Assembly: GCA_036787815.1 (NCBI GenBank)
Contig: DAIQOP010000085.1
Location: 1-14,256 of the forward strand
Length of the DNA stretch: 14,256 nt
From: DATBAK01 sp036787815
GTDB lineage: Bacteria; Actinomycetota; Acidimicrobiia; IMCC26256; PALSA-610
Direction of reading: 5' to 3'
This document shows, piece by piece, positions 1-5,895 of this stretch (its first letter is position 1; the number at the start of each line of letters is the position of its first letter). The notes under the pieces were generated by a model. It was not told the origin of the DNA. It did not search any database and was given only the letters and a program-made list of their open reading frames with translations. The translations under genes were made by a program, and so were the position numbers.

Positions 1-344
1 CCCTGCACACGAAATCGCTGAAGTCGCTCGTCGGCGCGGGCCGTCCGGTCGCGGGGATGTTCGCGACGCCGGCCCGGTGCCAGACCCGGTACTGCGGCCC
101 GGTGCTCGACACGATGCTGCCGATGGTGAAGACGTACTCCGACCGCATCGACTTCGTGCACGTCGAGATCTACAAGAACAACCAGACCACCGACGTGATC
201 CCCACGGTCGACGCGTGGCACCTCGGGGGTGAGCCGTGGCTCTTCGGCGTCGACGGCAAGGGCCTCGTCACCGCGCGCCTCGACGGCGCGTTCGACGGGA
301 CCGAGATGAAGACCCTGCTCGACGACCTCGCGGCGCGCGCGTAG
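1..344 (+). CDS. Thioredoxin-like domain protein, 3' part only
   Basis: The frame is open from the window's left edge (first full codon at 3) to a TAG at 342-344, so the gene starts upstream; the ATG at 57 lies inside the domain. About 113 residues are visible. The segment around codons 19-34 reads GMFATPARCQTRYCGPVLD: a beta strand followed by two cysteines separated by four residues (CQTRYC), then a GPVLD helix. This is the layout of actinobacterial thioredoxin-fold proteins with CX4C rather than the classical CXXC. Later 'GGEPWLFGVDGKGLV' fits the cis-Pro strand and following hairpin of a thioredoxin fold. A role in thiol-disulfide exchange or redox sensing is inferred. Export cannot be judged without the N-terminus. 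It converges on the Fe-S carrier gene, with a hairpin between the two. Confidence 0.75.
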   Translation, partial: LHTKSLKSLVGAGRPVAGMFATPARCQTRYCGPVLDTMLPMVKTYSDRIDFVHVEIYKNNQTTDVIPTVDAWHLGGEPWLFGVDGKGLVTARLDGAFDGTEMKTLLDDLAARA

Positions 345-383
345 CGCGTCAGGCCGTCTTCGGCGCTTCGCTCGCCACCTCGG

Positions 384-402
384 AACCCCGGTTCGCGGGG
401 TT
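384..402. terminator. Hairpin between convergent genes
   Basis: A perfect 7-bp stem (AACCCCG at 384-390 with CGGGGTT at 396-402) encloses a GTTCG loop. It lies between the thioredoxin-like gene and the convergent Fe-S carrier gene, and its right arm overlaps the carrier's TAA stop (401-403). There is no clear T-tract. A bidirectional terminator of the actinobacterial kind is the simplest reading. Confidence 0.5.
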
Positions 403-721
403 AGGAGAACGACTGGCCGCAGCCGCAGGTGCGGGTCGTGTTCGGGTTGTTGATCGAGAACCCGGCACCCTGCAACCCGTCCTTGAAGTCGAGGGTCGCG
501 CCCGTGAGGTACTGCGAGCTCGCGGGGTCGACGACGACCTTGACCGGGCCGTACTCCGCCTCGATGTCGTCGGCGGCGCGGTCGCTGTCGAAGAACATCT
601 CGTAGCTCATCCCCGAGCAGCCGCCCGGGCGAACGGCGACGCGCAGGAACATCTGCGGGTTGCCCTCGGCATCGAGCAGTTCCTTCACCTTGCTCGACGC
701 GGCATCGGTCAGAGCGATCAT
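401..721 (-). CDS. erpA: A-type iron-sulfur cluster carrier (HesB/IscA/ErpA family)
   Basis: The product is 106 residues, the usual family size. A-type proteins receive a [2Fe-2S] or [4Fe-4S] cluster from the scaffold (SufBCD in most Actinobacteria) and insert it into target enzymes in the cytoplasm. All three ligand cysteines are present: C35 in RPGGCSG, and C99 and C101 in the C-terminal CGCGQSF motif. The start at 721 is chosen because an AGGAGG sits 5 nt upstream of the ATG and MIALTDAAS is a typical family start; a longer GTG start at 784 would add a proline-rich, unconserved leader. The gene lies 31 nt downstream of the SufR-like regulator on the same strand, so the two are probably co-transcribed. 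The symbol erpA is by family; IscA versus ErpA cannot be settled from sequence alone. Confidence 0.93.
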   Translation of the reverse strand: MIALTDAASSKVKELLDAEGNPQMFLRVAVRPGGCSGMSYEMFFDSDRAADDIEAEYGPVKVVVDPASSQYLTGATLDFKDGLQGAGFSINNPNTTRTCGCGQSFS

Positions 722-752
722 CGGTCCTCCTGGGGGCTTCTGCTTGGCGGGT

Positions 753-1424
753 TCACGCGGTGGTGCTCGACCCGGCGACCACACGGACGTGGCAGGGGTC
801 GTGGTCGTACAACGTGGCGAAGTGTTCCATGCTTCCCCCGGTGTTCCCGCCGACGGGCTCGAGCGCCCCGGCGCAGATCCCGCGGTGCAGGTTGCAGACG
901 AGCTCGGGGTAGGCCTCGGCGAGGTCGCGGAAGGGGCATTGGAGGAAGGTCACCCGGGTGCCGTCGCCGTCGGCCTCGACCGACGGGTCGAAGCCCAGCT
1001 GGGTGAGCTGCTTGGCGAGCACGTCGACGCAGGTGCCCGACCGGGTGCGCTTGGAGGCCTCGCGGCCCCACGCCCGGCCGGTCTCCTCGGCGTCGGTGGA
1101 GTCGGCGCCGAGCCGCTCGGCCATCGCGGCGAGGAGGCCGGCGAGGATGGCGTGGGCCGGCGGATCGAAGTCGAGGCCCGGTGCCCCGCTGGCGAGCGCG
1201 TAGACGTGCTGCGGGCGCCCGACGGTGCCACGGTGCACCGGCTCCACGTCGACGAGGCCCGCCTCGCGCATGCGCTCGAGGTGCATGCGCACCGTGTTCG
1301 CGTGGAGCCCGAGGCGCTCGGCCAGCTGGGGGGCGCCAAGGGGCCGGGGAGAGCCGGCCAGCTCGCGATACAGCAGATAGCGCGTCTCGTCACCGAGCGC
1401 CTGGAGCACCGCGAGACCGTCCAT
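753..1424 (-). CDS. SufR-like Fe-S sensing HTH regulator
   Basis: The product is 223 residues. Residues 1-75 form a winged helix of the ArsR/DeoR type: MDGLAVLQALGDETRYLLY, recognition segment HANTVRMHLERMREAG, then the wing GTVGRPQHVYAL. The C-terminal half carries five cysteines (132, 163, 177, 184, 211), with the 'CPFRDLAEAYPELVC.LH.GI' stretch typical of the COG2345/SufR group. SufR represses the suf Fe-S assembly operon when it holds a cluster and derepresses when the cluster is lost. The exact CX12CX13CX14C spacing of cyanobacterial SufR is not reproduced (163-X13-177 and 177-X33-211), so ligands must be inferred. Neighbours fit the role: an A-type carrier follows it and the Mrp Fe-S carrier is divergent. 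It probably controls one or both and itself. The ATG at 1424 has no SD and sits 9 nt after a -10 box. Confidence 0.85.
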   Translation of the reverse strand: MDGLAVLQALGDETRYLLYRELAGSPRPLGAPQLAERLGLHANTVRMHLERMREAGLVDVEPVHRGTVGRPQHVYALASGAPGLDFDPPAHAILAGLLAAMAERLGADSTDAEETGRAWGREASKRTRSGTCVDVLAKQLTQLGFDPSVEADGDGTRVTFLQCPFRDLAEAYPELVCNLHRGICAGALEPVGGNTGGSMEHFATLYDHDPCHVRVVAGSSTTA

Positions 1425-1433
1425 CTCGGCTTG

Positions 1434-1462
1434 ACGCTACCCGGCACCGGGCATATTTTCAA
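1434..1462 (-). promoter_or_regulatory. Promoter of the SufR-like gene with internal palindrome
   Basis: On the minus strand TTGAAA (1457-1462) is followed after exactly 17 nt by TAGCGT (1434-1439), and the ATG comes 9 nt later. Transcription would begin within a few nucleotides of the start codon, so the mRNA is leaderless or nearly so. The spacer contains a perfect inverted repeat, CCCGG-ca-CCGGG (1440-1451), well placed for a repressor to block RNA polymerase. Confidence 0.6.
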
Positions 1463-1477
1463 GACCGAAGTGTTTTA

Positions 1478-1494
1478 TTGGCTGTCTCGGCCAA
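1478..1494. promoter_or_regulatory. Inverted repeat TTGGC-N7-GCCAA in the divergent region
   Basis: TTGGC (1478-1482) and GCCAA (1490-1494) form a perfect 5-bp inverted repeat with a 7-nt spacer, 30 bp upstream of the mrp start and in an unusually AT-rich patch (1453-1480). TTGGCT could also serve as a -35 for mrp, with TACCCG (1502-1507) as a weak -10. An operator shared by the divergent genes is possible but unproven. Confidence 0.35.
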
Positions 1495-1523
1495 CACCCC
1501 CTACCCGCGAACGGTGGCATTCG

Positions 1524-2744
1524 ATGGAGAGCACCCGCACGCTCGACGAAGCAGCGGTCCGCGGGATCCTGGCCGGGGTGCGGGATCCGGAGCTCGGAGC
1601 CAGCATCGTCGATCTGGGCATGCTGCGCGAGGTCGAGGTCTCCCCCGACGGCGATGTCAGGGTCAAGGTGGCGCTCACCACGGCCGGCTGCCCGTTGCGG
1701 GGCCAGATCAAGGCCGACGTGATCTCCAAGGTGCACGGCCTCGAAGGCGTGCGGGCGGTCGAGGTCGAGTACGCGGAGATGACCCAGGCCGAGCGCTCCG
1801 CGGTCATGCAACGGGCCCGCCTCGAGGCCAGCCGCCGGGCGCCCGACACCGAGATCGGCGCCACCACCCGCGTGATCGCGGTCGCGAGTGGCAAGGGTGG
1901 GGTGGGCAAGTCGTCGGTCACGGTGAACCTCGCAACCGCGCTCGCGGCCCAGGGCCGCGCCGTCGGGGTCCTCGACGCCGACATCTGGGGCTTCAGCGTG
2001 CCCCGCATGCTCGGCGTCGCCGGCCGCCTCGGTGCGAGCAGCGACACGAAGGGCGAGACCAGGGGCAAGATCGAACCGGCGCAGGTGGCGGTCGCGAACC
2101 TCGACGACCCCGACGGGCCGGCCGGTCGCATCGCGGTCGTGTCGATGGGCCTCCTCGTCGACGACGAGGACACCGCGCTCATGTGGCGGGGGCTCATCCT
2201 GTCGAAGGCGCTCGAGCAGTTCCTCACCGACGTGCGGTGGGGCGATCTCGACTACCTCCTCCTCGACATGCCCCCCGGCACCGGCGACATCCAGATGGCG
2301 CTCTCACGCCTCCTGCCGCAGACCGAGATGCTCGTCGTCACCACTCCGGCGCGCAACGCGCAGAAGGTCGCGGCCCGCGTCGCCGACATGGCGCGCCGCA
2401 GCTACCTCAAGGTCCTCGGTGTGGTCGAGAACATGTCGGAGTTCGTGGCACCCGACGGCTCGCGCCACGCGATCTTCGGCAGCGGCGGCGGCAAGCGTCT
2501 CGCCGCGCTCACCGGTGCTCCGCTGATCGGTCGCATCCCGATCGAGCCGGCCGTGTCGAGCGGCGGCGACGAAGGCCGACCCGTCGTCCTCACCGAGCCC
2601 GACGGTCCCGCGGCGCTCGAGTTCCGCCGCATCGCGCGCCTCATCGTCGACGAGCTGCTCCCGCCCGTCGAGATGGCCGGCTGCACCGCGCGCATCCTCG
2701 CGCTCGCAACCCGCGCCGCGGCGCAACTGCCCGACGCGTCGTAG
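1524..2744 (+). CDS. mrp: Mrp/ApbC-type Fe-S cluster carrier P-loop ATPase
   Basis: The product is 406 residues. Residues 1-90 form a DUF59/MIP18 domain (RDPELGASIVDLGML, then TTAGCP with C56). Residues 115-380 form the Mrp/NBP35 ATPase with the deviant Walker A GKGGVGKSS (123-131), DADIWGFSVPRML (151-163), and the Walker B/switch LLLDMPPGTGD (245-255). The family holds and transfers [4Fe-4S] clusters in an ATP-dependent manner. The CxxC that usually follows VENMS is absent: here it reads VENMSEFVAPDG, a pattern I recall from actinobacterial Mrp proteins. The only other cysteine is C387. The start at 1524 begins the DUF59 domain; the frame is open far upstream but only as antisense of the regulator gene. 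It is divergent from the SufR-like gene and converges, 15 nt apart, with the MBL hydrolase gene. Confidence 0.92.
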   Translation: MESTRTLDEAAVRGILAGVRDPELGASIVDLGMLREVEVSPDGDVRVKVALTTAGCPLRGQIKADVISKVHGLEGVRAVEVEYAEMTQAERSAVMQRARLEASRRAPDTEIGATTRVIAVASGKGGVGKSSVTVNLATALAAQGRAVGVLDADIWGFSVPRMLGVAGRLGASSDTKGETRGKIEPAQVAVANLDDPDGPAGRIAVVSMGLLVDDEDTALMWRGLILSKALEQFLTDVRWGDLDYLLLDMPPGTGDIQMALSRLLPQTEMLVVTTPARNAQKVAARVADMARRSYLKVLGVVENMSEFVAPDGSRHAIFGSGGGKRLAALTGAPLIGRIPIEPAVSSGGDEGRPVVLTEPDGPAALEFRRIARLIVDELLPPVEMAGCTARILALATRAAAQLPDAS

Positions 2745-2759
2745 CGCAGCGCCGGGTCT

Positions 2760-3599
2760 CTACGCGAGCTTCCAGGCGGAGCGGGCGCCCGTGCCGACGA
2801 CCTTGCCATCGGCGCGCAGCTTGAGCAGGTGCGCGTACACCTGGCGGCCCGCCATGTCGAGCAGACCTTCGGGCGTATCGGTGTAGAGCTTGGCGACGAT
2901 GTCGGAGATCTTCGTCGGGCCCTCGCCGAGCGTCTTGACGATCTGCCGCTCGCGCATGCGGCGGTGCTTCATGTACTCGTCGAGCCGTTCGTGCGGCTCT
3001 TCGATCACGTCGCCGTGCGCGGGGAGAATGCGCGAGAGCCGGCGGATCTTGCGCAGCCGCTCCAGCGACTTGAGGTACTCGGCCATGTCGCCACCACGAT
3101 CGGGGCTGATGACCGTGGTCGTGCCGTCGAGCACGTGGTCGCCCGTGAACAGCACCCGCTCCTCTTCGAGCAGGAAGCACAGATGGTTGGGCGCGTGACC
3201 CGGCGTGTGCAGCACCTCGAGGCCGAACTCGGTGCCCTCGACGACGTCGCCGTCGTTGAGCACGCGGTCAAGCTTGAGCGTGACCTCGTCGGCCTTCGGG
3301 AACTTGGCGAAACCGGCGATCTCGGCACCGGTGCGCTCGGCGATGGTGACGGCCGCGGGCCAGTGGTCGGGGTGGGTGTGGGTGAGCAACACCCAGCGCA
3401 CGCGCTCCGACATCGACGCGCCGATGATCGCCTCGACGTGGCCGGGATCGTCGGGCCCGGGGTCGATGACCGCGACCTCGTCGATGCCGACGAGGTAGGT
3501 GTTGGTGCCCGGCCCGGTCATGAGGCCGGGGTTCGGCGCCACGACTCTGCGCACGAGCGGTGACAGCGCGCTGGCGACGCCGGGTGTCATGTCGGCCAT
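2760..3599 (-). CDS. Metallo-beta-lactamase fold hydrolase (LACTB2-like)
   Basis: The product is 279 residues. The MBL domain spans residues 15-200 with all metal ligands visible: THTHPDHW (H74, H76, D78, H79), HTPGH (H135), GDH (D154) and LPAHGD (H195). 'GPGTNTYLVG' near the start and a C-terminal winged-helix-like region (220-279, ending GTGARSAWKLA) match the LACTB2 subgroup, whose members include endoribonucleases and thioester hydrolases. The substrate here is unknown. The start at 3599 is supported by its 1-nt overlap (TGATG) with the stop of the upstream Nudix gene, so translation is coupled and the two act together. A longer ORF reaches 3917 but only as a shadow of the Nudix gene. Confidence 0.88.
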   Translation of the reverse strand: MADMTPGVASALSPLVRRVVAPNPGLMTGPGTNTYLVGIDEVAVIDPGPDDPGHVEAIIGASMSERVRWVLLTHTHPDHWPAAVTIAERTGAEIAGFAKFPKADEVTLKLDRVLNDGDVVEGTEFGLEVLHTPGHAPNHLCFLLEEERVLFTGDHVLDGTTTVISPDRGGDMAEYLKSLERLRKIRRLSRILPAHGDVIEEPHERLDEYMKHRRMRERQIVKTLGEGPTKISDIVAKLYTDTPEGLLDMAGRQVYAHLLKLRADGKVVGTGARSAWKLA

Positions 3600-4441
3600 C
3601 AGGCCACTCCCCGTCGGGTCGCGAGTTGGTGCTCGGCAGCGAACGCGGCACCGTCGAGATCGGGGCGCGACGTGAGGGCGCGCCATCCGCTCGTGGCCCC
3701 GGCGAGATCGTCGCGCGAGAGCGCGATCCGTTGGCCCGACGCGTCGGGCACGACGAGTGGCGGACGATCGGTCGCGCGGTTCGCGTCGCCCACCGCGTCG
3801 AGGAGCGCGGCCGCAGTCGCGTACGACTCGAGGACGCGCAGGGTGCGCAACGTGGGGAAGATCAGCTCGAGGTCTCCGCTCTCGTGGCGCGCGAGCGCGT
3901 CGGAGGGGCGCACCCACTCGGAGTGCACGAGCTCCGCGTCGTCGTGACTGCCCTCCTGGCCGGAAGGCGCGGGTGCGACGAGGAACCAGGTGTCGTAGCG
4001 GCGCGGCGCGCCAACGGGCGTGAGCCAGTGCGAGAAGAGCGAGACGTTGCTCGCGTCGAGCACCGCTCCGTGCTCGGTGAGCATGTCGGCGAAGGCCAAC
4101 TCGCCGACGTTGAGCCGGGCCCGGGCCGCGTCGAGCGCCGCGGTGCCCGAATGGGTGGCGAGCAGGATGCCGGCTTCTTCGAAGGTCTCGCGCAGGGCAC
4201 CGACCCAGACCCGAAGGCCGCCGGAGGCGACGCCGAGCCGGGCGCTCGCCTGCCTGTCGTCGAGCCCGATCACACGTTGGGTGACCCGCGGGTCGCTGTC
4301 TGCGGGATCGACGGCGCCGCCGGGAAAGACGAAGGCCCCGGGCCCGAACACCGAGCCCGGGTTGCGGCGCAGCATGAAGACGTGCAGGTCGGGCCGGTCG
4401 TCCACCAGCATCAACGTCGCAGCCTCGCGCACCCGTGTCAC
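3599..4441 (-). CDS. Nudix hydrolase, NUDT19-like
   Basis: The product is 280 residues with a GTG start. The Nudix motif is split by an insertion, as in the eukaryotic NUDT19 (coenzyme A diphosphatase) group: FPGGAVD at 39-45, then GALRETFEEAGI at 81-92, which supplies the REXXEE metal-binding core. 'HWLTPVGAPRRYDTWFLVA' (138-156) is also characteristic of this subgroup. Hydrolysis of a CoA or acyl-CoA type nucleoside diphosphate is a family-based guess. The gene leads a two-gene operon with the MBL hydrolase. The GTG at 4441 is preferred over ATG codon 11 because the first beta strand (REAATLMLV) would otherwise be cut, and because a TAGACT -10 box stands 6 nt upstream. The gene is divergent from selA, with 53 bp between starts. 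Confidence 0.86.
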   Translation of the reverse strand: MTRVREAATLMLVDDRPDLHVFMLRRNPGSVFGPGAFVFPGGAVDPADSDPRVTQRVIGLDDRQASARLGVASGGLRVWVGALRETFEEAGILLATHSGTAALDAARARLNVGELAFADMLTEHGAVLDASNVSLFSHWLTPVGAPRRYDTWFLVAPAPSGQEGSHDDAELVHSEWVRPSDALARHESGDLELIFPTLRTLRVLESYATAAALLDAVGDANRATDRPPLVVPDASGQRIALSRDDLAGATSGWRALTSRPDLDGAAFAAEHQLATRRGVA

Positions 4442-4447
4442 GAGGTA

Positions 4448-4453
4448 AGTCTA
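4448..4453 (-). promoter_or_regulatory. -10 box TAGACT of the Nudix gene, leaderless geometry
   Basis: TAGACT on the minus strand is followed by 6 nt and then the GTG start codon (4441-4439). No SD is visible and no convincing -35 lies 16-19 nt upstream. The geometry predicts a transcript starting at or next to the GTG. Confidence 0.5.
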
Positions 4454-4482
4454 CGCGGGCGGGGCGGTGATCCCTTCCGTCC

Positions 4483-4488
4483 TACGCT
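4483..4488 (+). promoter_or_regulatory. -10 box TACGCT of selA, leaderless geometry
   Basis: TACGCT is followed by 6 nt and the selA GTG at 4495. There is no SD and no recognisable -35. It mirrors the TAGACT box of the divergent gene inside the same 53-bp spacer. Confidence 0.5.
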
Positions 4489-4494
4489 GCGCCC

Positions 4495-5870
4495 GTGGAC
4501 CCCAGGCGGGCGGTACCGAGCGTCGAGCGGGTGCTCCAGGAGCTCGCGAACGCCGGCGCCGGCAGCGTGCCGCGCGCCGTCGTCGCCGAATGCGCCCGCC
4601 GGGCCGTGGCCGACGCCCGCCGCCGGGCCGGCGAAAGCGGCCATGCCGCGGTCGGGCTCGACACCGTCGTCGCCGACGCGCACGCACGCGTCGACGCCGC
4701 GCGGGCGGCGTTGCTCGGCCCGGTCATGAACGCGACGGGCGTGCTCCTGCACACGAATCTCGGCCGGTCGCCGCTCGGCGCGTCGGCCCGGGCCGCGATG
4801 ACCGAAGCGAGTGGCTACACGAACGTCGAATTCCGGCTCGATACGGGCGGGCGCGGCTCTCGCCAGGATCACGGTGCCGCGCTCCTCGCGCTCGCGTGCG
4901 GGGCCGAAGCCGGTCTCGTCGTCAACAACAACGCGGCCGCGGTGCTGCTCGTGCTCGCGACGCTGGCACGCGAACGCGAGGTGCTCGTGTCGCGCGGCGA
5001 GCTCGTCGAGATCGGCGGCGGGTTCCGCGTGCCCGACATCCTCGCGGAGACCGGTGCGCACCTCGTCGAGGTCGGGACCACGAACTGCACGCGGCGCGCC
5101 GACTACGAGCGCGCGATCACGGAACACACCGCGCTCGTGCTCAAGGTGCACGCATCGAACTACCGCATGGTGGGCTTCACCGAGTCGACTCCAGTGGCCG
5201 AGCTCGCGTCACTCGGGCCCCCCGTGGTGGTCGACGCCGGCTCGGGACTCCTCGACGAACGCACGCCCTGGCTCACGAACGGGCTCACCAACGGGCTCAC
5301 NNNNNNNNNNCGCCCGCGTGGCTCGCCGACGAACCGGGTGTGCGCCAATGCCTGCAGGCGGGCGCCGCGCTCGTCACCTTCTCGGGCGACAAGCTGCTCG
5401 GCGGGCCGCAGGCCGGGATCGTCGTGGGGCGGGCCGATCTCGTCGCGCTCCTCGCGCGGCATCCACTCGCGCGCGCCCTGCGGCCCGACAAGGTCACCCT
5501 CGCGGGGCTCGAGGCGGTCGCGCTCGCCTACCTCGACGACGACGCGACCGCGATCCCGTTCTGGCGGATGGCAACCGCGTCGGTGGATGCGCTACGCGAT
5601 CGCGCGGATGCGATCGTCGCGGCGGTGCCTGCAGCCACGGTGGTCGCCACCGAATCGGCCGCGGGCGGCGGCTCGGTGCCCGGACGCACCATCGCCTCCG
5701 CTGGAATCGCGGTCGCGGTGGCCGACGTCGATGCCGCGTTGCGCGAGCTCCGGTCGGTGCGCGTCGTCGCGCTCGGACGCGCCGGCGCGGTGGTGTGCGA
5801 CCTGCGAACCGTCGACCCGGCCGACGACGAACGCCTCGTCGCCACGCTGCGCACCCTCTTCGCCAGTTGA
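4495..5870 (+). CDS. selA: L-seryl-tRNA(Sec) selenium transferase, split by an assembly gap
   Basis: SelA is a PLP enzyme that converts seryl-tRNA(Sec) to selenocysteyl-tRNA(Sec) using selenophosphate. Landmarks before the gap: MNATGVLLHTNLGRSPL (78-94), NVEFRLDTGGRGSR (110-123), KVHASNYRMVGFT (217-229) and VDAGSGLLDERTPWL. After the gap the next frame continues PAWLADEPGVRQ and then TFSGDKLLGGPQAGI with the PLP-binding lysine, ending in a TGA. The total of about 457 residues is normal. The frame changes across the Ns at 5301-5310: coding continuity needs a missing length of 2 modulo 3, so the 10-N run is a placeholder and the gene is probably intact. The GTG start is set by the conserved N-terminal helical domain and a TACGCT box 6 nt upstream. 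selB follows after 25 nt. Confidence 0.93.
5271..5300 (+). repeat. 12-bp tandem repeat abutting the assembly gap in selA
   Basis: GCTCACGAACGG (5271-5282), GCTCACCAACGG (5283-5294) and GCTCAC (5295-5300) are two and a half copies of a 12-bp unit differing at one base. They encode a repeated L-T-N-G motif just after SelA DERTPW. The array runs into the Ns, so the true copy number is unknown. Confidence 0.9.
5301..5310. other. Assembly gap (10 N) inside selA
   Basis: Ten Ns of nominal length. The last known base is codon position 2 and the first base after the gap is also codon position 2, so the real missing length must be 2, 5, 8 ... nt for SelA to read through. The tandem repeat on its left edge probably caused the break. 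Confidence 0.95.
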
Positions 5871-5895
5871 CGAGGCGGGCGCGGGACATGGGTAC

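Noticed and set aside
660..1523. Upstream extension of the mrp reading frame as a longer protein
   Set aside because: The extra 288 codons are antisense to the SufR-like gene, have no domain content, and the DUF59 domain begins exactly at the ATG 1524.
4489..5870. Real frameshift pseudogene in selA
   Set aside because: The frame change coincides exactly with the Ns, and both halves have intact conserved motifs, so an unsized gap is the simpler explanation.
5871..5895. TGA at the end of selA as a possible selenocysteine codon
   Set aside because: The protein already ends at the normal family length, and the codons after the TGA show no conserved continuation before selB starts.
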